Source: JAZSNL01 sp045536365 (GTDB lineage: Bacteria > Bacillota_I > Bacilli_A > ML615J-28 > CAG-313). Taken from it: 64,000 nt of DNA. Both the position numbers and the translations under genes were made by a program. This document shows, one piece after another, positions 37,201-43,797 of this stretch (the stretch's first letter is position 1; each line of letters starts with the position of its first letter). The DNA is taken from positions 1 to 64,000 of the forward strand of contig JAZSNL010000016.1 in the NCBI GenBank assembly GCA_045536365.1, written 5' to 3'. The notes under the pieces were generated by a model. That model was not told where the DNA came from. It saw only the letters and a list, made by a program, of their open reading frames with translations, and did not search any database.

Positions 37201-37850
37201 GAATCTACAATAAAATCACGATTAGATTGTAGTCCTGGATTTAAAATAATTGAATTCCCATTTTGGAGTAAATTACTTGAATCATTAACAGGATTAGCTT
37301 CGGGAATTGAACCTGAAACATATTGTGTTTGTCCACCTGTTGTAGAAATTCTATATGGGTTTAACCACGCATGAAATTCAATTCCTCTTTTATGAGTTTC
37401 TGCAATTGCCCATTCAAGTGGATCAAATTCATCAAAATTTACATTAGCAAACCAACTTGCGACAGGATTTAATTCTGATTTATATAATGCATTATTATGA
37501 GTTCTTACATGGAAAATAATACAGTTTAAACCATATTCTTCCATTTTATCTAATACATATGTATAATCGGCTTTCCATTTTTCTTCTGTTGAATAACTTG
37601 GTAAACTTCCAATAAAGTTAGATACCCAGCAAGCTCTTAGGTTTTGTGTAGGATAATTATATTCTTTTAATCTCATTACTGCTTCATTAGAGTTACGGTG
37701 ATAAACAATATTTCCATTATCATCAGTAACTGCTACTAATTCACTAGAAGCACCAATTGAAATACTTTCATTAACTTTAGAATTAGTAAGTGCAAAAATA
37801 GCACAAATAATTAAAGTAAAACAAACAAATAACTTAAATAATTTTTTCAT
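34227..37850 (-). CDS. Large surface protein with a GHL10 (DUF187) glycosidase-like domain
   Basis: A 1,207-residue secreted protein. The signal peptide covers residues 1-23. A GHL10/PF02638 barrel (about 70-440) begins LRACWVSNF and has GIEFHAWLNPYRI near 153 and IHFDDYFYIS near 230, followed by a fibronectin-like strand region. Two related 50-residue modules occur near 545 (PEKITLVNENQVNTL) and 862 (PTTITLNNENAISSA), each ending with a conserved NY-KLQ-A. The rest (930-1170) is helical. The C-terminus PKKGCQKK, a hydrophobic helix and KKK looks like a membrane or sorting signal without LPXTG. GHL10 proteins are thought to act on wall or extracellular glycans; the substrate is unknown. The RBS CGGAGG is strong. 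Confidence 0.85.
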   Translation of the reverse strand: MKKLFKLFVCFTLIICAIFALTNSKVNESISIGASSELVAVTDDNGNIVYHRNSNEAVMRLKEYNYPTQNLRACWVSNFIGSLPSYSTEEKWKADYTYVLDKMEEYGLNCIIFHVRTHNNALYKSELNPVASWFANVNFDEFDPLEWAIAETHKRGIEFHAWLNPYRISTTGGQTQYVSGSIPEANPVNDSSNLLQNGNSIILNPGLQSNRDFIVDSCMEVVENYDVDAIHFDDYFYISGVETSKSGDWKRQQVDLFIEQLSNELRSYNTEHKKAVQLGISPSGIYQNGGYSTTPKYDSNGNLVSPLYSNTSGFAHYDNYLYSDTLKWINEEWIDYIMPQTYWSLEQTVAQFGSLSRWWSWAVANKDVNLYLGLGIYMPESNSNWCKNKYEVRDQVLNAEMYDEVGGFSFYSYNYLDSSNVYTKTGMDILKHDYFSVKIPGDVKKYYANIYDTVNVVNVQVNNDVLSFDECENVRGYVVYKVKRGDILDQENINHIYYYGTETTIELDDTINYDYYVSSVNLANEISTPTKYGESLDQTELLIKMIDSLPEKITLVNENQVNTLVSTYNSLSTEDKAKITNYAKLQAAIEQIQAIKALENEVNEYLKSVNTHISGDYKLPTNSNVSWSYANVADAQYYNIATGKKLLYPLAQTYMDLIVTYNKGDLTYSKEVQFNIGYLSDTQIGLFYRDDASCMNPADKGAYTPSDTKYIGWSGYTLTKDNKVLFIAVDSVHIIENASKIENCYWTSCAGVYKNATSSNVTMTIGDAFSSATNYGHFVIGTNNVVKSVSNTSQLTDSVILQPGEVLVIARYLDVIITDTFLHPSSGTPAVGDTVKLEKVEFETITENEKVQMVIAEIEALPTTITLNNENAISSARLNYDNLTEDQKELVTNYSKLQKAEQDLATLKAAAEEFMKLKDEYYNNASAYSQLNNYSAINSEKVTNELNKFHTSLSTAKSESDLKRLFAEFKSKIDAIPTYEDELKEYVSEMTAKLKKYVDLNNYKKDQHGYINYLIEYYVEAMEESQTKESVDTYFLEACDLLNEIKTKAQYLAEAKETAKSNIDSTEIPSTVTSAQADHIAKMKTDTKALIDAASTEEEVSVLVSSFSSEIEKYISDMASAVENAISYFESKKTDDSNTSTIIAKYSELVQNASSINDISQLIREFDIEIEPYISTPAPKKGCQKKAFALVEILTALAVVFIFIKKK

Positions 37851-37887
37851 TTGACCTCCGATATTTTTTATATTTATCTTTAAATAT

Positions 37888-37916
37888 ATTATATTATAAA
37901 TTCAATAAAAAGTAAA
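37888..37916 (-). promoter_or_regulatory. Promoter of the GHL10 gene
   Basis: Minus-strand TATAAT (37888-37893) and TTTACT (37911-37916) with a 17-base spacer, about 37 bases upstream of the ATG. Other TATAAT-like hexamers overlap this AT-rich stretch, so the exact -10 is uncertain. Confidence 0.5.
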
Positions 37917-38011
37917 GAACTTAAGTATTTTTTCATTTGTATTTTTCTTCCTTTTTTATGTATAAAAATATTTTTTGTGTAAATAATAAATATCGAAAGG
38001 ATGGTAATTAT

Positions 38012-38200
38012 ATGACCGATAAAGAATTATTATATGTCCAAGATGCACTTGGTCATTTCAAACATTTTGCACAAGTATGCAATGAAGTAAAAGCAACTGG
38101 TTGTCAAGGTGAATGTACAAATTTAGTTTCTACTTTAAGTGAAGAAACAGCTTCTGCAATTGCAGATTTAACTAATTTATTAAAAAGGTATGGAGGTTAA
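38012..38200 (+). CDS. Small CotF-family spore coat-like protein (N-terminal half type)
   Basis: A 62-residue protein beginning TDKELLYVQDALGHFKHF, which matches the opening of CotF-family coat proteins (a ferritin-like helical hairpin). It contains two cysteines in TGCQGEC. The frame is open from 37937, but GAAAGGATGG lies just before the ATG at 38012. The next gene starts two bases later and carries the second half-type sequence, so the two probably form one coat unit. No terminator is visible after this pair. Confidence 0.8.
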   Translation: MTDKELLYVQDALGHFKHFAQVCNEVKATGCQGECTNLVSTLSEETASAIADLTNLLKRYGG

Positions 38201-38201
38201 T

Positions 38202-38441
38202 ATGCAAGAAAAATATTATTTTGAAAATTTATTAAACACATCAAAATCTTTAACAGGTCTTTTATATCAAGCAACAGTTGAAGCTTCTACTGATGATGTA
38301 AGAGCAACTTTCAATACTTTATTATTTGATGTATTAGAATGGCAAAATGCTATTTATAAACATATGGAACAAAAGGGTTGGTATAATAATAAACCTGTTC
38401 CTCCAGCAAAAGTAAAAGAAGCTAGTTTTGCTGCAAATTAA
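38202..38441 (+). CDS. CotF-family spore coat-like protein
   Basis: A 79-residue protein with the typical CotF segment LLYQATVEASTDDVRATFN near residue 20 and the hallmark MEQKGWYNNKPVPP near residue 57. CotF is an inner/outer coat component in Bacillus, and short paired paralogues are common in Clostridia. GGAGG, lying in the overlap with the preceding stop, sets the ATG at 38202 rather than the ATG at 38190. It is very probably cotranscribed with the gene at 38012. Confidence 0.88.
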   Translation: MQEKYYFENLLNTSKSLTGLLYQATVEASTDDVRATFNTLLFDVLEWQNAIYKHMEQKGWYNNKPVPPAKVKEASFAAN

Positions 38442-38493
38442 ATTCATATTTTTTAATTAATAAGCATATATTTTATTGAAAGGATTTGTTATT

Positions 38494-38967
38494 ATGAAGA
38501 AGATTTTTCCAAAAATTATTTTATTTTTATTTATTTTATTAATATATTTTATACCTAGTTTAATATTTAAAACTGATGAAGTATTTTATATGAGTTTAAA
38601 AGGTGTAAAATTACCAATGATTGTTTTTCCAATTGTATGGAGTTTTATATATATTTGTATGTCGCTTTATATTGTTTTATTAATTAAACATGTTAATGAA
38701 AATGTAGTTAATAAAAAAGAATTAAGATTATTAGTATTTTTCTTAATTTTAAATTATCTAATTTCTGGAGCTTTTACATATGTGTTCTTTACAGCTCATA
38801 ATTTATTTGCTTCTTATATAATAACATTAGCTACTTTCGTAACTATAGTACTAGTTACTTTGCAAACTCTCCTTATTAATAAAAAACTTGCTTTATTAAC
38901 TATCCCTTATATTATTTGGAGCATTGTCGCATCTGTTCTCGCAATTCTTATCTACCTCCAAAATTAA
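38494..38967 (+). CDS. TspO/MBR-family membrane protein
   Basis: A 157-residue protein with five membrane helices. Family marks are LPMIVFPIVWSFIYICM near residue 42 (the Pro-x-Trp-x-x-x-Tyr region), NYLISGAFTYVFF near 85 and TIPYIIWSIVASVL near 135. TspO proteins bind porphyrins and related ligands and are found in some Bacilli. The AAAGGA RBS favours the ATG at 38494 over one at 38476. It lies 52 bases after the CotF pair and may share its transcript. Confidence 0.8.
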   Translation: MKKIFPKIILFLFILLIYFIPSLIFKTDEVFYMSLKGVKLPMIVFPIVWSFIYICMSLYIVLLIKHVNENVVNKKELRLLVFFLILNYLISGAFTYVFFTAHNLFASYIITLATFVTIVLVTLQTLLINKKLALLTIPYIIWSIVASVLAILIYLQN

Positions 38968-38968
38968 A

Positions 38969-38994
38969 AAAATAAGCCCTTATGGGCTTATTTT
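38969..38994. terminator. Bidirectional terminator between tspO and the M18 peptidase
   Basis: Arms AAAATAAGCCC and GGGCTTATTTT around a TTAT loop, T-rich on both sides. It overlaps the stop codon of the leftward peptidase gene. Confidence 0.9.
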
Positions 38995-40262
38995 GTTTTA
39001 TATTCGTTATTATTTTTATCTAATTTAGAATTATAAAATTCAGTCATTGCGGTAATCATATATTCTAAATCCTTTGTTCCAGCAGTTTCATATGCAGAAT
39101 GCATTGCAAGTTGAGGTAAACCGATATCTACAGAACTTACACTTACAGTAGTAGTTAAAATAGCTCCTAAAGTGCCTCCTCCTCTAATATCAGATCTATT
39201 TGTGTAATTTTGTGTAGGAGTATTTACTCTATCACAAATTGTTTTAAAAATACTTGCTCCAATACCTTCAGTTGTATATCTTTGACCTGCTTGGTATTTA
39301 ATAACAATTCCTTTATTCATTTCAACGAAGTTAGTACTATCTGATTTTTCAGGATGATTAGGATGTATTGCGTGAGCGTTATCAGCGGATACTAATAAAC
39401 TCTTACCTAACATTGCGCGTTTATTTAGATTAAACGATTTAGCTATTTCATCAATAATATCACTTAAGAAAGTAGAATCAGCACTATTATATGAACCTAT
39501 TTCTTCATTATTAAATACTGCACAGATATTTATTCCTTGTTCATCTTTTGAATTATCAAATGCTTTAGTTGAAGCAAAAACGCATTCTAAGTCGTCTAAT
39601 CTTGGAGCACATAATAATTCATTATTTACTCCACATAAAGCTGCTTCTTCCTTATTATATAAGAATAAATCGTGAGCAATAACATTTTCCAATCCTTCTT
39701 TTTCAAATAATTCTTCTAATGACATATTTGTAAGAGATACGATAGGTAATAAATCAATTTGTGGATTATAAGATGGATTTGTCGCAAGATCGCGATTCAT
39801 ATGAACAGCTAAGTTAGGAATTATAACAGATGTGTTAAATTTAACATTCTTTGAAATAATTGTTTGATCATCTATTTTAATCATTACTCTACCCGCAATA
39901 CCAAGTGGGCGGTCTAACCAAGTCGCCATTATAGCGCCTCCATAAGGCTCAGTATTTAATTTAGAGTATAGTTTTGATGAAATCATTCCTTCAGGTTTAA
40001 TTTTAAATGAAGGTGAATCATTATGAGATGCGATAATTTTAATAGATGGAACATCTGATAAATTGTTTCCTATTTTAAATGATACAATAGAAACATCATT
40101 TTTAATTACAAAGTATGTTTTACCTTTTTCTAATTTCCATTCTTCTTCTAATTTTAATTCTTGATATCCTAAGAACAAATATTGTTTTTTAAGAGTGTCT
40201 ACTACAAAAAAACTATTAGGATTTTCATTTATAAATTTACAAAATTGTTTTACATTTTCCAT
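38988..40262 (-). CDS. apeB: M18-family aminopeptidase
   Basis: A cytoplasmic zinc aminopeptidase of 424 residues. Metal and catalytic motifs are present: SHNDSPSF near residue 83, PRLDDL near 220, NNEEIGSYNSADS near 250 and a late AMHSAYETAG. The family removes N-terminal residues, often acidic or neutral, from peptides, and forms dodecamers. It follows the M29 peptidase by one base and ends the ABC-F operon. Confidence 0.93.
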   Translation of the reverse strand: MENVKQFCKFINENPNSFFVVDTLKKQYLFLGYQELKLEEEWKLEKGKTYFVIKNDVSIVSFKIGNNLSDVPSIKIIASHNDSPSFKIKPEGMISSKLYSKLNTEPYGGAIMATWLDRPLGIAGRVMIKIDDQTIISKNVKFNTSVIIPNLAVHMNRDLATNPSYNPQIDLLPIVSLTNMSLEELFEKEGLENVIAHDLFLYNKEEAALCGVNNELLCAPRLDDLECVFASTKAFDNSKDEQGINICAVFNNEEIGSYNSADSTFLSDIIDEIAKSFNLNKRAMLGKSLLVSADNAHAIHPNHPEKSDSTNFVEMNKGIVIKYQAGQRYTTEGIGASIFKTICDRVNTPTQNYTNRSDIRGGGTLGAILTTTVSVSSVDIGLPQLAMHSAYETAGTKDLEYMITAMTEFYNSKLDKNNNEYKTK

Positions 40263-40263
40263 A

Positions 40264-41499
40264 TTATATTACAAAGCTACCCTTTCTAAATACTTGTATT
40301 TCTTTACCATCATGAGTAATACCAATTATTTCCATATCTGGACTACCAAACATAAAATCAACGTGAACCATAGATGTATTAGCGTTTGTTTGTTTATATT
40401 CTTCTTCTGACATGATTGTTCCATCTTTTAGATTCATTGGATATGCATTACCTAACGCAAGATGACAAGATGCATTTTCATCAAATAATGTGTTACAGAA
40501 AAGAATATTTAAATTAGAAATAGGTGAATCATCTGATATTAAAGCAACTTCTCCTAATCTTGAAGCTCCTTCATCTGTTTCTAATAATACTTTTAATGTG
40601 TCATATCCTTCTGATGCGTTGTAATTAACTACTTTACCGTTTTCAAATTCAAACCAAAAGTCTTTTATTAAAACTCCGCGATATAATAAAGGTTTTGTTG
40701 ATACTACTTTACCATTTACACCATATTTATCTGGCATTGTAAATACTTCTTCGGTAGGAATATTAGGTACAAATACTACACCTTCAGGTGTTTTTTCAGC
40801 TCCTCCTGCCCAAATATGGTTTTCGATTAGGTCTACTTTTAAGTTTGTTCCTAAACTGTTTTGAAATTGTAATGTTTTGAAATTATATTCATTTAATAAT
40901 TTAAAATGTTTTTCTAGTTGATCAACATGATTTTTCCATTCTTCAACGATGTCATTATCCTCTGTTACTCTTGAAGTTGCCATTATTGCGGCGAAAAGTT
41001 TATCATATGCTACATCTAATGGTTCATCTGGAAAAACCATTTTACACCATTCATCATTTGGATATGCGATAATTGACCATACGTTTTTACTAGCTGAAAT
41101 TGCTTCATTAAAGAAAGCAGTTTTTATATGAAGTGCTTTAGAAGCTTCTGACATCTTACGAGGATCTACACCTACAAATGCTTTGGGGTTTGGTGATGTA
41201 ATAGATAGAAAACTTGCATTATTATCTACAAAATAATGCATTCTATCAACTACAAAATCAGGAACTTCACATAGTTCTTCTACTGAAAGATATGTATATG
41301 TATCTTTACTAATTGCTGAATCATTCCAGTTAATATGTACTTGACCTGATCCTGCTTCATAAGCTTCATGAACTACTGCTCTTACAAGTTCATGTGCAGC
41401 GATAGGGGCATTTATTACTAATTGTTGTTTAGGTTGAATATTTATTCCTATGCGAACTGCTAGTTTAGCTAATTTTTCTAATAATAGTTGTTTATTCAT
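40264..41499 (-). CDS. ampS: M29-family aminopeptidase (AmpS/AmpT type)
   Basis: A 411-residue metallo-aminopeptidase. The C-terminal HVDFMFGSPDMEI near residue 375 and the central EVFTMPDKYGVNG near 248 are family signatures; the protein begins LEKLAKLAVRIGINIQPKQ as in AmpS. The frame is open to 41535, but AGAGGTAAT precedes the ATG at 41499 and homologues start there. The start overlaps the ABC-F stop by eight bases. Together with the M18 peptidase it supplies general peptide turnover. Confidence 0.92.
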   Translation of the reverse strand: MNKQLLLEKLAKLAVRIGINIQPKQQLVINAPIAAHELVRAVVHEAYEAGSGQVHINWNDSAISKDTYTYLSVEELCEVPDFVVDRMHYFVDNNASFLSITSPNPKAFVGVDPRKMSEASKALHIKTAFFNEAISASKNVWSIIAYPNDEWCKMVFPDEPLDVAYDKLFAAIMATSRVTEDNDIVEEWKNHVDQLEKHFKLLNEYNFKTLQFQNSLGTNLKVDLIENHIWAGGAEKTPEGVVFVPNIPTEEVFTMPDKYGVNGKVVSTKPLLYRGVLIKDFWFEFENGKVVNYNASEGYDTLKVLLETDEGASRLGEVALISDDSPISNLNILFCNTLFDENASCHLALGNAYPMNLKDGTIMSEEEYKQTNANTSMVHVDFMFGSPDMEIIGITHDGKEIQVFRKGSFVI

Positions 41500-43297
41500 A
41501 TTTATTACCTCTTTTTTGGTTTTGTATTTTTTCATTTAAGTCTGTTAAATATTCCCAACGTTCTAATTTTTCTAGAAGTTGTTGTTCTAATTCTTCTTTT
41601 TCTTTTTGTAATTCCATTAGTCTTTGATAATCACTTCCACACGCAAGAGATTCTTTTTCAATTTCTGATAATCTTTTTTCAATTGTTTCTATTTCTGCCT
41701 CAATTGTTTGAAATTCTTTTTTCTCTTTAGAAGTAAAACGAGGAATATTTTCATCTTTATTATTAGTAGTTTTATTTTGTTTATTATTTTCTTTTTTAGA
41801 ATTTACTGATTCTTGAATATAATCAGTTATTGATATTAAAGATTCTTTTACATTATTGTTTTCAAATACTAATAAATGATCTACTATTTTATCTAAGAAA
41901 TATCTATCGTGGGATACTACTATCACAGCTCCTACAAAGTTTTCTAAATAATTTTCAAATAATTCAATTGTATATATATCTAAATCATTAGTCGGTTCAT
42001 CTAAAAATAAAATATTAGGATTTTTTATTAATACCGTTAATAATTGTAATCTTCTTCTTTCACCACCTGATAAAATAGATACTGGCATTTGTTGAATATC
42101 TGGAGAAAACATATAGTTTTCTAATAATTGTGATGCTGAAAGAATTCCATCTTTTGTTTTAATATTTTCACCATATTGTTTAAGATAATCGATTATTTTT
42201 ATATTAGTATGTAAAACTTCATCTTCTTGTTTGAAGTAACCTATGTTGCAGGTTTCCCCGATTGTAATCGTTCCAGAATCGGGCTGTTTTAGGCCCAGAA
42301 TGCAATTGAAGAGTGTAGTCTTACCACATCCATTTGGTCCTACTATTCCTAATCGATCAAACCTATTTACATTATATGATAAATTTTGGAATAATACTTT
42401 TCCATTTATTGATTTAGATATATTATCTAATATAATTGTTTTCTTACTTAATCTAGTTTTAGAAGAAGATATTTCTATTTTAGATGATTGATCTGATATA
42501 ATGTTTGTTACTTCTTTAGATTCTTCTTCTAATTTATAAAATCTTTCAATTCTTTCTTTACTCTTAGTGCTTCTTGCTTGAGGATTCATTTTAATCCATT
42601 CAGATTCTTTTTTAAGAATTGCACTAAGTCTTCTTTCAGAAGCTTTTAGGTTTTGTAGTCTTTCTGCTTTTAATTCAAGAAAACGAGAATAGTTTGCATC
42701 ATATAAAATACCATTTCCCCCAAATGAATTAGGTCTTTCTATTTCAAGTATTTTATTTGTAACTCTTTCTAAGAAATATCTATCATGGGTTACTAATACT
42801 AAAGCTTTAGAAAATTTAATTAAAAACTTTTCTAAGAAATTAATCATCCAAATATCTAAATGATTAGTAGGTTCATCAAGTAATAATAAATCACATTGAG
42901 TTACTAATATCACCGCAATACCTAATCTTTTCTTTTCGCCACCAGATAAATGTTTTACTAACTTATCATGTTCAAATAATCCCATTTTATTAAGTGATGA
43001 AGTAACCCCATATTCACTTTGATCTTTTGTTAATCTTGTTGCTTCTTCTAATATTGTCGCATTTTCATTAAATTCAGGATTTTGAGGTAAATAGGCGACT
43101 TTTAAATCTTTTTTCTTATATATAATCCCACTATCTAATTCTATATCTCCCAATATAGTTTTCAATAATGTTGATTTACCTATACCATTAATACCTACTA
43201 TTCCTATTTTATCTTTTTCATTTATTGTAAAAGAAAGGTCTTTTAAAATTGGTTTGTCTAAATAACTAGTACAAACTTGATTACATGTTACTATCAT
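41492..43297 (-). CDS. ABC-F ATPase with C-terminal coiled coil (Uup/YfmR-like)
   Basis: A 601-residue protein with two ABC domains and no membrane segments. Walker A sites are GINGIGKST near residue 35 and GPNGCGKTT near 320; signatures are LSGGEKKR and LSGGERRR; Walker B sites are LLLLDEPTNHLD and ILFLDEPTNDLD. The linker (about 200-270) is the ABC-F interdomain arm, and a charged C-terminal region plus coiled coil (about 480-595) fits Uup/YfmR/YdiF types that act on ribosomes. It is not a transporter. An antibiotic-resistance member cannot be excluded, but context is housekeeping. It is first in the operon with the two peptidases. Confidence 0.93.
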   Translation of the reverse strand: MIVTCNQVCTSYLDKPILKDLSFTINEKDKIGIVGINGIGKSTLLKTILGDIELDSGIIYKKKDLKVAYLPQNPEFNENATILEEATRLTKDQSEYGVTSSLNKMGLFEHDKLVKHLSGGEKKRLGIAVILVTQCDLLLLDEPTNHLDIWMINFLEKFLIKFSKALVLVTHDRYFLERVTNKILEIERPNSFGGNGILYDANYSRFLELKAERLQNLKASERRLSAILKKESEWIKMNPQARSTKSKERIERFYKLEEESKEVTNIISDQSSKIEISSSKTRLSKKTIILDNISKSINGKVLFQNLSYNVNRFDRLGIVGPNGCGKTTLFNCILGLKQPDSGTITIGETCNIGYFKQEDEVLHTNIKIIDYLKQYGENIKTKDGILSASQLLENYMFSPDIQQMPVSILSGGERRRLQLLTVLIKNPNILFLDEPTNDLDIYTIELFENYLENFVGAVIVVSHDRYFLDKIVDHLLVFENNNVKESLISITDYIQESVNSKKENNKQNKTTNNKDENIPRFTSKEKKEFQTIEAEIETIEKRLSEIEKESLACGSDYQRLMELQKEKEELEQQLLEKLERWEYLTDLNEKIQNQKRGNKYE

Positions 43298-43324
43298 TTA
43301 ATTCCTCCTTTCTTTATTATATAT

Positions 43325-43333
43325 ATTATATCA
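43325..43333 (-). promoter_or_regulatory. Extended -10 promoter of the ABC-F operon
   Basis: Minus-strand TGATATAAT about 28 bases upstream of the ATG; no good -35 at 17 bases. The AAAGGAGGAATTAA RBS follows. Confidence 0.6.
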
Positions 43334-43374
43334 AATAATATATAAAAAAGAAAGAAAAAGGGATTAAAAATAAA

Positions 43375-43400
43375 AAACAGGATTCAAATGAATCCTGTTT
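43375..43400 (-). terminator. Terminator of rpmE
   Basis: Arms AAACAGGATTC and GAATCCTGTTT with an AAAT loop, continuing on the minus strand as TTTATTTTTAATC. It ends about nine bases from the rpmE stop. Confidence 0.9.
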
Positions 43401-43409
43401 ATGTCATTG

Positions 43410-43631
43410 TTATTTTGTTTCTTTTTTAGCCATGCTTGCTCTTTTGTTAAAACGTTCAATTCTACCTGCAGCTTGAACAAATTTTTGTTCGCCAGTATAG
43501 AATGGATGACATTTTGAACAAGTATCAACACGGATTTCTTTTCCTAATGTAGAACCAGTTTCGAATTCTGATCCACAAGAAACACATACAACTTTAACTT
43601 TTGTATATTTAGGATGAATATCTTTACGCAT
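43410..43631 (-). CDS. rpmE: 50S ribosomal protein L31 (zinc-binding type)
   Basis: A 73-residue protein beginning [12 protein letters not shown], with cysteines in CVSCGSEF and in [12 protein letters not shown], the four-cysteine set of the zinc-containing C+ form of L31. Length is typical. It is monocistronic with its own promoter and terminator. Confidence 0.97.
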   Translation of the reverse strand: MRKDIHPKYTKVKVVCVSCGSEFETGSTLGKEIRVDTCSKCHPFYTGEQKFVQAAGRIERFNKRASMAKKETK

Positions 43632-43693
43632 TTTGTTCTCCTTCCGCCATGATTTCTTTAATCATAGTAAGTATTTTTTTGTGTCATTTAACC
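43632..43693 (-). promoter_or_regulatory. rpmE 5' leader with a hairpin next to the start
   Basis: The transcript predicted from the promoter has a leader of about 62 bases. It contains ATGATTAAAGAAATCAT (43646-43662), an inverted repeat just before AAGGAG and the ATG. L31 leader motifs have been predicted in Firmicutes for autoregulation; whether this is one needs structural comparison. Confidence 0.35.
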
Positions 43694-43699
43694 TTCTAT

Positions 43700-43728
43700 A
43701 TTATATCAAATTTTTTGTTTTTAGTCAA
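43700..43728 (-). promoter_or_regulatory. Promoter of rpmE
   Basis: Minus-strand TTGACT (43723-43728), 17-base spacer, TATAAT (43700-43705); five of six and six of six matches. Confidence 0.88.
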
Positions 43729-43747
43729 GTTATATAATAGAAAAAGA

Positions 43748-43776
43748 AAAAGCCGCTTTTTTCAAAGCGACTTTTT
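43748..43776 (-). terminator. Terminator of the 4,861-codon gene
   Basis: Minus-strand AAGTCGCTTT pairs with AAAGCGGCTT (one G-U pair) and is followed by TTTTCTTTTTC. It sits about 20 bases past the giant gene's stop, which supports that stop as the natural end. Confidence 0.85.
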
Positions 43777-43797
43777 TATCTAATTCCTTATTACCAA

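Noticed and set aside
41492..43297. Antibiotic-resistance ABC-F protein
   Set aside because: The long C-terminal coiled coil, housekeeping neighbours and lack of mobile context fit the Uup/YfmR type better.
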